Of a stretch of 43,600 nucleotides of DNA, positions 7,833 through 17,386 are shown in pieces. The stretch covers positions 1 through 43,600 of the forward strand of contig NZ_ATYS01000020.1 of NCBI RefSeq assembly GCF_000427805.1. The letters run 5' to 3'. Made by a program: the position numbers and the translations under genes. The DNA is from Budvicia aquatica DSM 5075 = ATCC 35567 (GTDB lineage: Bacteria > Pseudomonadota > Gammaproteobacteria > Enterobacterales > Enterobacteriaceae). The notes under the pieces were generated by a model. It was not told the DNA's origin. It ran no database searches and saw only the letters and a list, made by a program, of their open reading frames with translations. How positions within the stretch are numbered: the first letter of the stretch is position 1; every line of letters begins with the position of its first letter.

Positions 7833-8852
7833 TTAACTATCCTTATCCGTACTGATTAACCCCGATACTGAATGCCGTTTTACTAAGGTTGGATTAAATA
7901 AGTTAGTGACGTCCGGCAGCAGTTTTCCCTGTGCCAGCGCCAGCGCAAGTTCCGCCGCCTGAGTCGCCATAGAAACGACCGGATATCGGACGGTCGTCAG
8001 GCCGGGCCGGAGGTAGCGGGCAATCAGTACATCATCAAAGCCTATCAGCGACATATCTTGCGGAACCTGGATATTGTTATCGCTGAGCACTGAGAGTGCA
8101 CCGGCAGCCATGGTGTCGTTGTAACAAACCACCGCAGTAATTTTTTGATTTCTCTCTAACAGTTCAATCAAGGCCTTTTCGCCACCGACCTCATCAGGCG
8201 AGCCGTAAGCAATACGTTTTTCCGTAATGGCAATTTGATGCTCGGTTAGTGCATCCCGATAGCCTTGCAGGCGGTCTTCGGCGTCAGAAATTTTATGGTC
8301 TGAACAGATAATGCCTATATTGCGGTGGCCCTGTTGAATCAGATAATTAGTTGCCAGCCGGGAGCCATAACGATCGTCTAATGCAACGCAACGACTTTCC
8401 AGCCCCGGCAGAATCCGATTAATCAGCACCATGCCGGGAATTTGTTGCATCAGCCCGCGTAATTCATCGTCTGACAAGGTTTTTGCATGGACTACCAGCG
8501 CTTCACACTGATGGCGGATAAGCTGCTCTATTGCCTGGCGCTCTTTGTGTTCATCGTGGTAACCGTTACCGATTAGCAAAAAGTTCCCGCTGGCGTAAGC
8601 CACTTGTTCGGTCGCTTTAACCATGGCACCAAAGAAGGGGTCTGATACGTCACAAACAATAAGACCTATCGTGCCGGTAGTTTGGCGGGCAAGCGCTCGG
8701 GCATTGGCATTAGGATGGTATTGCAGGCTTTCCATCGCGTTAAGCACCGCTTCACGGGTAACGCCTTTGGCTTTTGGTGAGTTGTTAATGACGCGAGATA
8801 CCGTGGCAACAGAAACACCTGCCAGCTTAGCCACATCTTTGATCGTCGCCAT
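7833..8852 (-). CDS. galR: Galactose regulon repressor GalR (LacI family)
   Basis: 339 residues, nearly colinear with E. coli GalR. It has an N-terminal LacI helix-turn-helix (TIKDVAKLAGVSVATVSRVI), a hinge helix (NANARALA) and a periplasmic-binding-protein-like effector domain with DVSDPFFGAMVKA, GNFLLIGNGYH and LIGFDDVL. It represses galactose transport and metabolism genes and is relieved by D-galactose. GGTGGGA precedes the ATG. As in E. coli, the Omr sRNA locus and aas lie on its upstream side; lysA, its other neighbour in E. coli, is replaced here by the two-component/phn block. The 287 bp between its stop and the kinase gene show short CCAAT inverted repeats but no clear terminator. 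Confidence 0.95.
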   Translation of the reverse strand: MATIKDVAKLAGVSVATVSRVINNSPKAKGVTREAVLNAMESLQYHPNANARALARQTTGTIGLIVCDVSDPFFGAMVKATEQVAYASGNFLLIGNGYHDEHKERQAIEQLIRHQCEALVVHAKTLSDDELRGLMQQIPGMVLINRILPGLESRCVALDDRYGSRLATNYLIQQGHRNIGIICSDHKISDAEDRLQGYRDALTEHQIAITEKRIAYGSPDEVGGEKALIELLERNQKITAVVCYNDTMAAGALSVLSDNNIQVPQDMSLIGFDDVLIARYLRPGLTTVRYPVVSMATQAAELALALAQGKLLPDVTNLFNPTLVKRHSVSGLISTDKDS

Positions 8853-8875
8853 AATGATTTCCCACCAAAATAAAA

Positions 8876-8887
8876 GTAAACGATTAC
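8876..8887. promoter_or_regulatory. Probable GalR operator upstream of galR
   Basis: GTAAACGATTAC has the near-palindromic GTAANCGNTTAC core of gal operators and sits 24 bp upstream of the galR start codon. It suggests autorepression. Confidence 0.6.
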
Positions 8888-9004
8888 ATTGCTAAGTCTC
8901 ACGGAAAATAAGGGTATTGGCAATATGTGAAAGCTAGAAATGAGAGAAAATACACGAATTACACGGTTAGTTACACTTTGTCGGTCAATGTTTCGTTTTG
9001 GCAC

Positions 9005-9033
9005 TGGCTGGATTTGATTGAGTGAACTAAATT
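9005..9033 (+). promoter_or_regulatory. Predicted promoter of the Omr-type sRNA
   Basis: A -10-like TAAATT (9028-9033) sits six bases before the conserved CCCAGAGG 5' end. The -35 region (TGGCTG at 9005-9010) is poor, as expected for an activator-dependent promoter. Upstream GTTAGTTACACTTTG (within about 8966-8980) is an OmpR-site candidate, since OmpR drives omrA/omrB in E. coli; this is inference. Confidence 0.45.
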
Positions 9034-9039
9034 CAGTAT

Positions 9040-9130
9040 CCCAGAGGTATTTATTGGTGAATATCCAACGTTCGCGTTGGAACCATTTACTGGATTACAC
9101 CGACCTACGCGGATGCGTAGGTTTTTTTTT
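9040..9130 (+). ncRNA. omrA: OmrA/OmrB-family small RNA
   Basis: The 5' end CCCAGAGGTATTTATTGGTGA is almost the conserved seed of E. coli OmrA/OmrB, which base-pairs with mRNAs for outer-membrane and regulatory proteins (ompT, cirA, fecA, csgD, ompR). A central hairpin CCAACG-TTCG-CGTTGG follows (9065-9080). The end is a rho-independent terminator, stem CCTACGC-GGAT-GCGTAGG (9104-9121) plus nine T. The position between galR and aas matches E. coli, but only one copy is present where E. coli has two. OmrA versus OmrB cannot be decided; the symbol is by family. Confidence 0.92.
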
Positions 9131-9262
9131 GCCTGTGAGGTGTTTTGGTCGTTTTTTATTCATTTGAAACGCGAATAATGCACTGTGAACAAGAAATAGA
9201 TTGTCTTAGATAGTGAATGGATGCTATCAACGCATATCGCGCTGGCTATAGGGAAATTTCAT

Positions 9263-11413
9263 ATGATGGTCCGGTTTCTACGTTTTGTTTTTCGCCTCTT
9301 TTTTCGCGTTAGCGTCAAAGGTGATTTATCCAGTTTTAGCAAAGAGCGTTTATTGATAACGCCTAACCATCTTTCATTTCTCGATGGTGTTCTGCTCGGG
9401 CTTTTTCTGCCCATTAAACCTGTTTTTGCTATCTATTCCAACGTAACCGATCGTTGGTTTATTCGGATTATTCGGCCTTATATTGATTTTGCGCCGATGG
9501 ACCCGAGTAACCCAATGGCAATTAAGTCCCTGATTCGACAAATCGAAAAAGGCCGCCCGATTGTTATTTTTCCGGAAGGACGAATCACAGTTACCGGTTC
9601 ACTAATGAAGATTTATGACGGTGCTGCTTTTATTGCGGCAAAGTCGGATGCAACCGTTATTCCGGTCTGGCTTGAAGGTGCCGAGTTCAGCTTCTTTGGC
9701 CGTTCCAAAGGAATTTTTAAGCTACGCCTGTTTCCTAAAATCACCATTCACGTTCTTCCTGATACTAAAGTGTCTATGCCTGAAGCCCCGACGTCTACTG
9801 AGCGCCGTAAATTGGCCGGTGAGCATTTACATCAGGTGATGATGGATGGCCGTATGGCAACCCGTAAATCCAAAACGCTGTATGAAGCCTTCTTGGATGC
9901 TAAGTCCTGCTACGGCGGGGGCCAGACCATCATTGCTGATATCGCAATGAAGAATGACACCTATCGCACATTGCTAAAAAAATCTCTCGGCCTGAGTCGG
10001 ATTATTGGCAAAGTCAGTGAGCAGGGTGAGCATGTTGGCCTGCTATTACCCAATACTATTGTTACGGCTGCCGCTATTTTTGGAACTTCTCTCAGCGGTC
10101 GAATACCGGCAATGCTTAACTATACCGCGGGTGTTAACGGTCTGAGCAGCGCACTGAAAGCGGCTGAAATTAAAACTATTATTACCTCCCGCCAATTTTT
10201 AGAAAAAGGTCAACTGACCTATTTAGCCGAGCAGGTTACAAACGCTAAGTGGTATTACCTTGAAGATATGAAAGATATGTTGACCCAGGAGGATAAATTC
10301 TGGGTCGTCAAACATCTGTTTTTCCCGCGTCAGGCAATGGCACCCCAAAAACCAAGTGATGCAGCCGTTGTGCTGTTTACCTCTGGGTCTGAAGGCAACC
10401 CGAAAGGCGTGGTTCATTCTCACAATAGCCTATTAGCTAACGTTGAGCAGATTCGCACCGTGGCTGATTTTACGCCAAAAGATAAGTTTATGTCGGCGTT
10501 GCCTCTGTTCCACGCTTTTGGTTTAACCGCGGGTCTGTTCACTCCGTTAATTACCGGTAGCCGGATATTTCTCTATCCTAGCCCGTTACATTACCGAATT
10601 GTGCCCGAGCTTATTTACGACCAAAACTGTACGGTGATGTTTGGTACTCCGACCTTCCTGAATAACTACGCCCGTTTCGCTCATGTCTATGACTTTGCCC
10701 GCTTACGCTATGTGGTAGCCGGCGCGGAGAAGCTGTCAGCGGCAACCCGTGAAGTTTGGCAGGAGAAGTTCGGTATTCGTATTCTTGAAGGCTATGGCGT
10801 GACGGAATGTGCTCCGGTGATTGCCATTAACGTGCCGATGGCGGCTAAGTCTCATACCGTGGGTAAAATACTGCCGGGAATGATTGCCCGACTGATTAAA
10901 GTGCCCGGAATCGAAGAGGGCGGCCGGTTGCAGGTTAAAGGCCCTAACATCATGAAAGGCTATCTGCGGGTTGAGAAACCCGGCGAGCTTGAGCCGCCTG
11001 TTGCTGAGAATCAGCAAGGCGAGATGGAAGAAGGCTGGTACGATACCGGTGATATCGTCACCTTTGATCAGGAAGGCTTCTGTACCATTAAAGGTCGGGT
11101 TAAACGCTTTGCTAAAATAGCCGGTGAAATGGTTTCGCTGGAAAGCGTTGAGCTGATTGCGAGAAAAGTCGCTCCGGATGCCGATCATGCAGCAACCGCA
11201 GTGACCGATCTGGCTAAAGGTGAATCGCTGGTGTTATTTACCACCTCGCAAGCGCTGGCGCGGGATGTATTATCTAAAGCAGCACAGGAGCTCGGATTGC
11301 CGGGGCTGGCTGTTCCAAGAGATATCAGAGTCATCAGCGCACTGCCATTATTAGGCAGTGGTAAACCGGACTATGTCACCCTGAAACGGCTGGCAGAAGA
11401 GCCAACGGAGTAA
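9263..11413 (+). CDS. aas: Bifunctional 2-acylglycerophosphoethanolamine acyltransferase / acyl-ACP synthetase
   Basis: 716 residues from this start (E. coli 719). The N-terminal acyltransferase domain has NHLSFLD (HX4D) and IFPEGRI. The C-terminal AMP-forming synthetase has [22 protein letters not shown] and WYDTGD. The enzyme activates fatty acids onto ACP and reacylates lysophosphatidylethanolamine brought in by LplT at the inner membrane. An in-frame ATG exists at 9221, but AGGG lies eight bases before 9263 and the E. coli protein begins at the equivalent of 9263/9266. lplT follows after 10 bp, forming one operon. Confidence 0.94.
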   Translation: MMVRFLRFVFRLFFRVSVKGDLSSFSKERLLITPNHLSFLDGVLLGLFLPIKPVFAIYSNVTDRWFIRIIRPYIDFAPMDPSNPMAIKSLIRQIEKGRPIVIFPEGRITVTGSLMKIYDGAAFIAAKSDATVIPVWLEGAEFSFFGRSKGIFKLRLFPKITIHVLPDTKVSMPEAPTSTERRKLAGEHLHQVMMDGRMATRKSKTLYEAFLDAKSCYGGGQTIIADIAMKNDTYRTLLKKSLGLSRIIGKVSEQGEHVGLLLPNTIVTAAAIFGTSLSGRIPAMLNYTAGVNGLSSALKAAEIKTIITSRQFLEKGQLTYLAEQVTNAKWYYLEDMKDMLTQEDKFWVVKHLFFPRQAMAPQKPSDAAVVLFTSGSEGNPKGVVHSHNSLLANVEQIRTVADFTPKDKFMSALPLFHAFGLTAGLFTPLITGSRIFLYPSPLHYRIVPELIYDQNCTVMFGTPTFLNNYARFAHVYDFARLRYVVAGAEKLSAATREVWQEKFGIRILEGYGVTECAPVIAINVPMAAKSHTVGKILPGMIARLIKVPGIEEGGRLQVKGPNIMKGYLRVEKPGELEPPVAENQQGEMEEGWYDTGDIVTFDQEGFCTIKGRVKRFAKIAGEMVSLESVELIARKVAPDADHAATAVTDLAKGESLVLFTTSQALARDVLSKAAQELGLPGLAVPRDIRVISALPLLGSGKPDYVTLKRLAEEPTE

Positions 11414-11423
11414 AGGCGTAAAT

Positions 11424-12632
11424 ATGACAACCATTGATGTTACACCTAAGCCGCTATTGAGTCGGGGCATGGTCGCGGTAACCAGCGCTCAGTTTTTTTC
11501 GGCATTTGGTGATAGCGCCCTGTTTTTTGCTACCTTAGGCATACTGATTCAGGAAAAATACCCGCTGTGGAGCCACTCCACGCTACAGATGTTATTTATT
11601 GTGGCTTATGTGGCGTTGGCTCCGTTTGTCGGGCAAATTGCCGATAGTTTTTCCAAAGGCAGAGTCATGATGTTTGCTAACGCCATTAAGTTATTAGGTG
11701 CGGCAATTATTATTGGCGGGCTGGATCCTTTTGTCGGCTATACCTTAGTCGGGATTGGGGCTACGGCTTACTCTCCGGCTAAATACGGCATTCTTGGCGA
11801 GATCACTCATGGCGATCAACTGGTTAAAGCTAACGGTCTGATTGAGTCTTCGACGCTGGCAGCCATTTTAGTTGGTTCGCTGATGGGGGGCTGGCTGGTC
11901 GATATCAGCCCTTACTTTGCGTTAGCGATGTGCTGTGTGGTCTATGCGGCTGCCGTTATCTCTAACTGCTATATTCCACGGCTGAAAGCTGCACGCCCGG
12001 GCGCACGCTGGAATCTGGTTGAGATGATTAAGCGCTTTGCTACCGCCTGTAAGGTGCTGTGGCAGGACGACGAAACACGCATGTCATTAGTCGGTACCAG
12101 CCTATTTTGGGGCGCGGGAATTACCTTACGCTTCTTACTGATCCTTTGGGTACCTATTGCGCTGCATATGGAAGGGTTACTTACCCCAACGCTATTAAAT
12201 GCGATGGTCGCGGTGGGTATTGTGATCGGAGCAGCGGCTGCGGCTAAGTGGATTACGCTAAAAACGGTTAACCGTTGTATTCCGGCAGGCATCCTGCTGG
12301 GCATTGGCGTGGTGTGTTTTATCCTACAGGAAAGTTATGTTCTCTCTTACGTGATTCTTATGCTAGTCGGTGTGTTCGGCGGCTTCTTTATTGTGCCGCT
12401 AAATACCTTATTACAGGATCGAGGTAAACAGACGGTCGGTGCGGGCAATGCCGTTGCGGTACAGAACTTTGGTGAAAATACATCAATGTTACTGATGCTT
12501 GGCCTATATACGCTGGCCGTTAAAGCCGGAATGCCCGTTGTTGTCATTGGTTGTATCTTCGGCAGCCTGCTGGCACTGTCAATCGGCGGACTGTGGATCG
12601 TTCAGTTAATGAAAAAGAAGAAAATAGCTTAA
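11424..12632 (+). CDS. lplT: Lysophospholipid transporter LplT (MFS)
   Basis: 402 residues with about twelve hydrophobic segments, the size and order of E. coli LplT. It flips lysophospholipids, chiefly lysophosphatidylethanolamine, from the outer to the inner leaflet of the inner membrane, handing them to Aas for reacylation. The N-terminal [18 protein letters not shown] and the loop [17 protein letters not shown] are characteristic. It is the second gene of aas-lplT and is followed by a strong hairpin before convergent mutH. The tas, ygdR and ygdQ genes found here in E. coli are absent. Confidence 0.94.
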   Translation: MTTIDVTPKPLLSRGMVAVTSAQFFSAFGDSALFFATLGILIQEKYPLWSHSTLQMLFIVAYVALAPFVGQIADSFSKGRVMMFANAIKLLGAAIIIGGLDPFVGYTLVGIGATAYSPAKYGILGEITHGDQLVKANGLIESSTLAAILVGSLMGGWLVDISPYFALAMCCVVYAAAVISNCYIPRLKAARPGARWNLVEMIKRFATACKVLWQDDETRMSLVGTSLFWGAGITLRFLLILWVPIALHMEGLLTPTLLNAMVAVGIVIGAAAAAKWITLKTVNRCIPAGILLGIGVVCFILQESYVLSYVILMLVGVFGGFFIVPLNTLLQDRGKQTVGAGNAVAVQNFGENTSMLLMLGLYTLAVKAGMPVVVIGCIFGSLLALSIGGLWIVQLMKKKKIA

Positions 12633-12646
12633 TGAGTTATTTCTAA

Positions 12647-12678
12647 GTCGCTATCCCGATGCTTGTCGGGATAGCGAC
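12647..12678. terminator. Bidirectional terminator between lplT and mutH
   Basis: A perfect 13-bp stem (GTCGCTATCCCGA, 12647-12659, with its complement at 12666-12678) around a 6-nt loop in the gap between convergent genes. The U-run is weak on either strand. Confidence 0.7.
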
Positions 12679-12735
12679 TATTTCGAGCGGTGAATTCCGC
12701 GTAAGCAAACGTATAAACATAGCCCGCTTTCGTCG

Positions 12736-13422
12736 CTATAAATCAAAATATCTCGCCAACAGTGCCCGAGTAAATTCCTTCTTAAGGTAAAACCCCCTTG
12801 GCAGTGTCATAATCGGTTGCCCCTGTTCGCCTATGGCTTCGGTCAGGACTCTGCTGTTTGCTGCCTTAGGACGAATCTGAAGGACTTCTCCATGGCGTGC
12901 AGTGATAGATTCGACTTTGCCTAAGACGATCAGATCCATCAGCTCTTCCCAATCGTGACGAAGCTGCCGTTCTTCTTGCTCATTCGGACTCCAGAGCAGG
13001 GCGGTCCCGATCCTTCGTTCAGCGAGTGGAATACTTCTCTCTCCTTCAACCGGTACCCACAATACCCGACACAGTTTTTTCCTCAGGTGGGAGCTTTCCC
13101 ATGTAATGCCGTTATTACCCGTTAGAGGGGCTACGCAAACAAAGGTGGTCTCCAGCGGGTTTCCTTTGGAATTAACCGGGATGGTTTTTAATTCAACGCC
13201 CAAATGAGGAAAGTCCTGTTCGGGTTTGCTACCTGCACTGGCACCAAGATAACGCTCTAGCAGCATGCCAACCCAACCCTTATCTCGCTTAAGATCTTCG
13301 GGGATCGGCATTCCGGCCAGGCTGGCCAACTCCTTCATGGTATATCCTGCCAGCGCGATTGCCCGCTGGTACAGCTCTGGTTCGCTGTCTGGAATAGTTA
13401 AAGGTAATAAATCATTATGCAT
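12736..13422 (-). CDS. mutH: DNA mismatch repair endonuclease MutH
   Basis: 228 residues from this start (E. coli 229). MutH nicks the unmethylated strand at hemimethylated GATC when activated by MutS-MutL. The catalytic D...ExK is visible in [25 protein letters not shown] and [12 protein letters not shown] are conserved. A further in-frame ATG at 13458 would add 12 residues that align with nothing in E. coli MutH and has no ribosome-binding site, so the ATG at 13422 is preferred; its own Shine-Dalgarno (AATGGG) is weak. Its presence implies Dam-directed repair. Confidence 0.93.
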   Translation of the reverse strand: MHNDLLPLTIPDSEPELYQRAIALAGYTMKELASLAGMPIPEDLKRDKGWVGMLLERYLGASAGSKPEQDFPHLGVELKTIPVNSKGNPLETTFVCVAPLTGNNGITWESSHLRKKLCRVLWVPVEGERSIPLAERRIGTALLWSPNEQEERQLRHDWEELMDLIVLGKVESITARHGEVLQIRPKAANSRVLTEAIGEQGQPIMTLPRGFYLKKEFTRALLARYFDL

Positions 13423-13492
13423 GGCTAACCCATTCTTAACTGGTCTAAATACATACAATAAAAAATACAGGATAGATCTTTAAAATTACACT

Positions 13493-13821
13493 AGTGGATA
13501 ACTAAACTAATTATGTGATTTATAAGATGAATTTATCATTCTAACCGCTATTTAAATTTGCCGCACTGGATTTTATATTTAATAAGCCACCGACAGTGAA
13601 CAGGATCTTACACCATGTTATCCACAGATATCTTGGATAAGTGTACAAAAGTGGGATCACTGGTTCAATTTACAGCCTTGACGTGAGGCTATATTTGGGC
13701 ATTAGCCACGCTGGTGTTCAACTTTTTACCATTATCTGTGGATAAAAACGACGGTGAGCATTTTTTACTCATGAAGGATCCGTTTAGAGATCTAAGTCAC
13801 GTTTCTATAGGCTGTGTATAA
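13493..13821. other. DARS2-like cluster of DnaA boxes in the mutH-rppH gap
   Basis: The gap 13423-14119 holds no gene. It contains TTATCCACA at 13618-13626, TGTGGATAA (reverse box) at 13737-13745 and TGTGTATAA (reverse TTATACACA) at 13813-13821, all matching TTATNCACA. Weaker copies are CTTGGATAA at 13632-13640, inverted and 5 bp from the first box, and AGTGGATAA at 13493-13501. In E. coli the mutH-rppH (ygdP) gap is the site of DARS2, which converts ADP-DnaA to ATP-DnaA with help from IHF and Fis. I could not assign IHF or Fis sites by eye. The right part (about 13835-13880) is very AT-rich. Confidence 0.72.
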
Positions 13822-14119
13822 CTATTTTCGTGGTTATTATATTGAAAAATATAAATAATATTTTTATATCATTAGCAGGGGGAGATAATGTTATATCGGG
13901 TTCTACCCATATTGTTCTCCGGTTCTTCACATAGATACCCACAGTTAAAGTGAATAACATTGGGTGAAAATAGCGTAGCCTGTTTATAACTTTTAATTTT
14001 TGTACAAGTTATTCTTTTTGCAATTATCATCAGTCGATGTAAAGCAGAGGTTTACCGCCTGTACGTTGTGTGAAACAATCAGGCTATCTTTAAGATTTAT
14101 GCTTATTTGAGGTAGTCCG

Positions 14120-14647
14120 GTGATCGATGATGATGGCTACCGCCCGAATGTTGGTATCGTAATCTGTAATAAGCAAGGACAAGTGTTGTGGGCTCGCCGT
14201 TATGGTCAGCACTCATGGCAATTTCCACAGGGGGGAATAAACCTCGGTGAAACGCCAGAACAAGCAATGTACCGTGAGCTTTTCGAAGAAGTTGGACTGA
14301 GTCGAAAAGATGTGCGGATCCTAGGTTATACGCGAAACTGGTTACGATATAAGTTACCTAAACGTTTGGTGCGTTGGGACACAAAGCCCGTATGTATTGG
14401 TCAAAAGCAAAAATGGTTTTTGTTACAGCTACTGAGTAGTGACGCAGATATCAATATGCAACGCAGCAGTACGCCTGAGTTCGATGGCTGGCGCTGGGTG
14501 AGTTATTGGTATCCTGTCCGCCAGGTTGTCTCATTTAAACGCGATGTTTATCGCCGCGTGATGAAAGAGTTTTCACCAATAGTGATGCCATTGCAGGAAG
14601 TTAAGCCACAAAAAACGCATCCGGCTTATCGCCGTAAAAAAGGATAG
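14120..14647 (+). CDS. rppH: RNA pyrophosphohydrolase RppH
   Basis: 175 residues (E. coli 176), a Nudix hydrolase that removes pyrophosphate from 5'-triphosphorylated RNAs and so starts RNase E-dependent decay. The Nudix box [18 protein letters not shown] is complete, and [16 protein letters not shown] and the C-terminal SAYRRK-like tail (PAYRRKKG) match the family. The start is GTG with GAGG upstream, as in E. coli. ptsP, the usual downstream partner, is missing; a terminator follows instead. Confidence 0.96.
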   Translation: MIDDDGYRPNVGIVICNKQGQVLWARRYGQHSWQFPQGGINLGETPEQAMYRELFEEVGLSRKDVRILGYTRNWLRYKLPKRLVRWDTKPVCIGQKQKWFLLQLLSSDADINMQRSSTPEFDGWRWVSYWYPVRQVVSFKRDVYRRVMKEFSPIVMPLQEVKPQKTHPAYRRKKG

Positions 14648-14678
14648 CGTACTTCCCGGCAGGTAAAATGATTGATCC

Positions 14679-14715
14679 GTTAGCCTCACCTAAAGCGTGG
14701 GGCTAACTTATTTTT
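14679..14715 (+). terminator. Rho-independent terminator of rppH
   Basis: Stem GTTAGCCTCAC (14679-14689) with GTGGGGCTAAC (14697-14707), 11 bp including one G-U pair, 7-nt loop, then TTATTTTT. Confidence 0.8.
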
Positions 14716-14913
14716 AACCATCTGCGGTATATGGGAGCTTAAAGCCCATGACTGTCAGCAGATGTCTTAAAAAGTAAATGATTGTGAATACGGCAAGTGT
14801 GACGCCTATTGTCGGTTTTGCTATGCTATCATGACAAAATCTATGCGTTTTTTAACGTAAGACTAATCCCTAATTTAACCCCAAGCCAACATTGAAATGT
14901 ACTGTGGTGATTG

Positions 14914-15789
14914 ATGAATCCTAGCTTTTTGGAATTTCCTAAATTTGATCCGGTTATCTTCTCATTAGAGCCTGCGCTGCCACTATCGCTGCGCTGGTAT
15001 GGCATGATGTATCTGGTCGGATTCGTTTTTGCCTTATGGTTGGCAAACCGACGCGCTAAAATGCCGAACAGTGGCTGGACTAAAGATGAAGTTGAGAATC
15101 TTCTGTATGCCGGCTTCCTCGGTGTATTTGTTGGCGGTCGTCTTGGCTATGTACTGTTTTATGATTTTCCTTCCTTTTTGGCTAATCCGCTTTATCTGTT
15201 TAAAGTTTGGGAAGGTGGAATGTCGTTCCACGGCGGCCTGTTAGGGGTGATTGCCGTAATGTTCTGGTTTGCTCACCGCACCAAACGCACATTCTTTCAG
15301 GTTTCTGATTTTATGGCTCCGCTGATCCCTTTCGGCCTCGGTGTTGGTCGGTTAGGTAACTTTATTAACGGCGAACTGTGGGGACGGGTTACCGACTTCT
15401 CATGGGCGATGTATTTCCCGACGTCGAGAATAGCTGACCAGCTATTTGTTGAACAGAACCCACAATGGCTACCGTTTATGAAAGACGGTATGTTGCCTCG
15501 ACACATGTCACAGCTGTATGAAATGTTCTTGGAAGGCATAGTACTGTTTATTATTCTCAACCTGTTTATTCGTAAGAAGCGCCCGATGGGAAGCGTATCC
15601 GGGTTGTTCTTAATCGGTTATGGCTCATTCCGCTTTATCATTGAATTCTTCCGTCAGCCGGATGCTCAACTGGGGCTATTTAGCATTTTCAGTATGGGGC
15701 AACTGCTCTCTTTACCGATGGTAATCGCTGGTATTTTGATGATGGTTTGGGCATATCGCTGCCCTAAATCGAAGCAACAACAGGCATAA
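14914..15789 (+). CDS. lgt: Prolipoprotein diacylglyceryl transferase Lgt
   Basis: 291 residues (E. coli 291). It transfers diacylglycerol from phosphatidylglycerol to the lipobox cysteine of prolipoproteins in the inner membrane, so it serves lipoproteins encoded in this window (MltA, YgdI, the siderophore-binding protein). About seven membrane segments; signature [14 protein letters not shown] with the essential arginine, GGMSFHGGL with the conserved histidine, and [14 protein letters not shown] one codon upstream is a possible start, but ATG aligns with the family. thyA begins six bases after the stop, forming a lgt-thyA operon as in E. coli. Confidence 0.95.
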   Translation: MNPSFLEFPKFDPVIFSLEPALPLSLRWYGMMYLVGFVFALWLANRRAKMPNSGWTKDEVENLLYAGFLGVFVGGRLGYVLFYDFPSFLANPLYLFKVWEGGMSFHGGLLGVIAVMFWFAHRTKRTFFQVSDFMAPLIPFGLGVGRLGNFINGELWGRVTDFSWAMYFPTSRIADQLFVEQNPQWLPFMKDGMLPRHMSQLYEMFLEGIVLFIILNLFIRKKRPMGSVSGLFLIGYGSFRFIIEFFRQPDAQLGLFSIFSMGQLLSLPMVIAGILMMVWAYRCPKSKQQQA

Positions 15790-15795
15790 AAAACT

Positions 15796-16590
15796 ATGAA
15801 ACAGTATCTGGAATTAATGCATAAAGTCCTGAATGAGGGCGCGAATAAATCAGATCGTACCGGAACGGGTACGTTATCCATCTTTGGTCATCAGATGCGT
15901 TTCAATCTGCAGGATGGGTTTCCTCTGGTTACCACTAAGCGTTGTCATTTACGCTCAATTATTCATGAACTGTTATGGTTTCTGAAGGGCGAGACTAATA
16001 TTGCCTACCTGCACGAAAATAACGTCAGCATTTGGGACGAATGGGCTGATGAAAATGGGGATTTAGGCCCGGTCTACGGTAAGCAATGGCGTTCATGGGG
16101 TGCCGCAGACGGTAGCCATATTGACCAGATTACTAAAGTTGTTGAGCAGTTAAAGAGCGATCCTGACTCCCGCCGGATTATTGTTTCAGCATGGAACGTG
16201 GGTGAACTGGACCAAATGGCGCTGGCACCTTGCCATGCATTCTTCCAGTTTTATGTTGCTGATGGAAAGCTGTCTTGCCAACTGTATCAACGTTCGTGTG
16301 ACGTGTTCCTTGGCCTGCCGTTTAACATCGCCAGCTATGCGCTATTTGTTCATATGATGGCTCAGCAGTGCGATCTGGAAGTCGGCGATTTTGTCTGGAC
16401 CGGCGGTGATACTCATCTGTATATGAACCACATGGATCAAACTCATTTACAGCTGAGTCGTGAACCACGTGCGCTACCTAAGCTGGTGATTAAGCGTAAA
16501 CCTGAATCAATTTTTGATTATCGTTTTGAAGATTTCGAAATTGAAGGTTACGATCCGCATCCGGGTATTAAGGCTCCGGTAGCCATTTAA
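15796..16590 (+). CDS. thyA: Thymidylate synthase
   Basis: 264 residues, identical in length to E. coli ThyA. It methylates dUMP to dTMP using methylene-tetrahydrofolate. Seen: the catalytic cysteine in [12 protein letters not shown] (about C146), dUMP-binding [18 protein letters not shown], folate loop [16 protein letters not shown], and the C terminus [10 protein letters not shown] that closes the active site. No strong Shine-Dalgarno is seen, suggesting coupling to lgt translation. A terminator follows. Confidence 0.97.
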   Translation: MKQYLELMHKVLNEGANKSDRTGTGTLSIFGHQMRFNLQDGFPLVTTKRCHLRSIIHELLWFLKGETNIAYLHENNVSIWDEWADENGDLGPVYGKQWRSWGAADGSHIDQITKVVEQLKSDPDSRRIIVSAWNVGELDQMALAPCHAFFQFYVADGKLSCQLYQRSCDVFLGLPFNIASYALFVHMMAQQCDLEVGDFVWTGGDTHLYMNHMDQTHLQLSREPRALPKLVIKRKPESIFDYRFEDFEIEGYDPHPGIKAPVAI

Positions 16591-16628
16591 TTACGCTTTA
16601 TCCGCTAGCTACTGAATCCCTGATATGG

Positions 16629-16651
16629 CCCCGTCTATCGGGGTTTTTTTT
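16629..16651 (+). terminator. Rho-independent terminator of lgt-thyA
   Basis: CCCCG-TCTAT-CGGGG followed by eight T residues. Confidence 0.88.
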
Positions 16652-16831
16652 AGCTTTTTTAACGTAGTTTAATTCAATTTCAGCGTAAGTTTCATTTGCA
16701 TAATTAATATCGGAATAACTACACCAACGCTTAAGTCATCATAATTTTGCAGGCCAGCCCGCAGCGTTTTGCAACGGGCTAGTGGCTTAATAAAATGATT
16801 TAGCCTTGGCTTGCATAAATACCTTCCTGTT

Positions 16832-16845
16832 TTACGCCTGCGTAA
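16832..16845. promoter_or_regulatory. Perfect palindrome TTACGC-CT-GCGTAA upstream of ppdA
   Basis: A 14-bp symmetric site 22 bp before the preferred ppdA start, where an operator could sit. E. coli ppdA is Sxy/CRP-controlled, but this is not a convincing CRP-S site. Another short inverted repeat (AGCCCG...CGGGCT, about 16756-16780) lies further upstream. Confidence 0.35.
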
Positions 16846-16867
16846 TTACTTTCGTTATCCTGCTGTG

Positions 16868-17386
16868 ATGACAATAAACACGGATAATAATGAAAGCGGA
16901 ATGACGCTAATCGAAATGATGTTAGTCATCGCGATTATGGCCATCTTAACCAGCAGCGGCTTAAATAGTTGGCAAAATTACCAGCAGAGAACTTTGTTGG
17001 AACAGGCCAGCGCAGGCGCATTAGCCTTTATGGCTCAGGTTCAATTTGCTGCCGACTGGCGAAATAGCGCCTATCGGTTACGTATTGGACGGCGCGGAAA
17101 CGTCGGCTGTATTAGCGCAGGATTACAGGCTGAAAGCAGCGACTGTCACTCAGAGGTCGGTCTGATCTTTAGATTACCGGATCCGGGGCTGAGTTTGGAG
17201 ATTGCCCAGTCTGATATTGGGCTGGGTTTTTATGGCCTGCGCAATACTGCCGGTAGCGGGCATTTAGTGGTGTCTAATCAGGCCGGTCGGGTGCGGTTAG
17301 TTATCTCAGCGAAGGGGCGATTGCGCCGCTGTAGTGAGAAAGTCGCCGGCCAGTCGCCTTATCTGCCGGGTATTGTTTCATGCTGA
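16868..17386 (+). CDS. ppdA: Minor pseudopilin PpdA (GspH-like)
   Basis: About 172 residues. It has a type IV prepilin leader: cleavage after glycine in NNESG|MTLIE with glutamate at +5, then a hydrophobic helix (LIEMMLVIAIMAIL). The C-terminal FYGLRNTAGSGH and a cysteine in GRLRRCSE resemble E. coli PpdA. Such proteins prime assembly of a type IV pilus. First of four overlapping minor pseudopilin genes. An in-frame TTG at 16811 would give a longer product with an unusually long leader, so the ATG is preferred; no good Shine-Dalgarno is seen for either. Confidence 0.85.
   Translation: MTINTDNNESGMTLIEMMLVIAIMAILTSSGLNSWQNYQQRTLLEQASAGALAFMAQVQFAADWRNSAYRLRIGRRGNVGCISAGLQAESSDCHSEVGLIFRLPDPGLSLEIAQSDIGLGFYGLRNTAGSGHLVVSNQAGRVRLVISAKGRLRRCSEKVAGQSPYLPGIVSC

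Noticed and set aside
10736..11188. 150-codon antisense frame within aas
   Set aside because: Shadow of the aas reading frame with no recognisable protein features.
13618..13821. Chromosomal origin oriC
   Set aside because: DnaA boxes are too few and the gene context (mutH-rppH) is that of DARS2, not of the gidA/mioC or dnaA regions.
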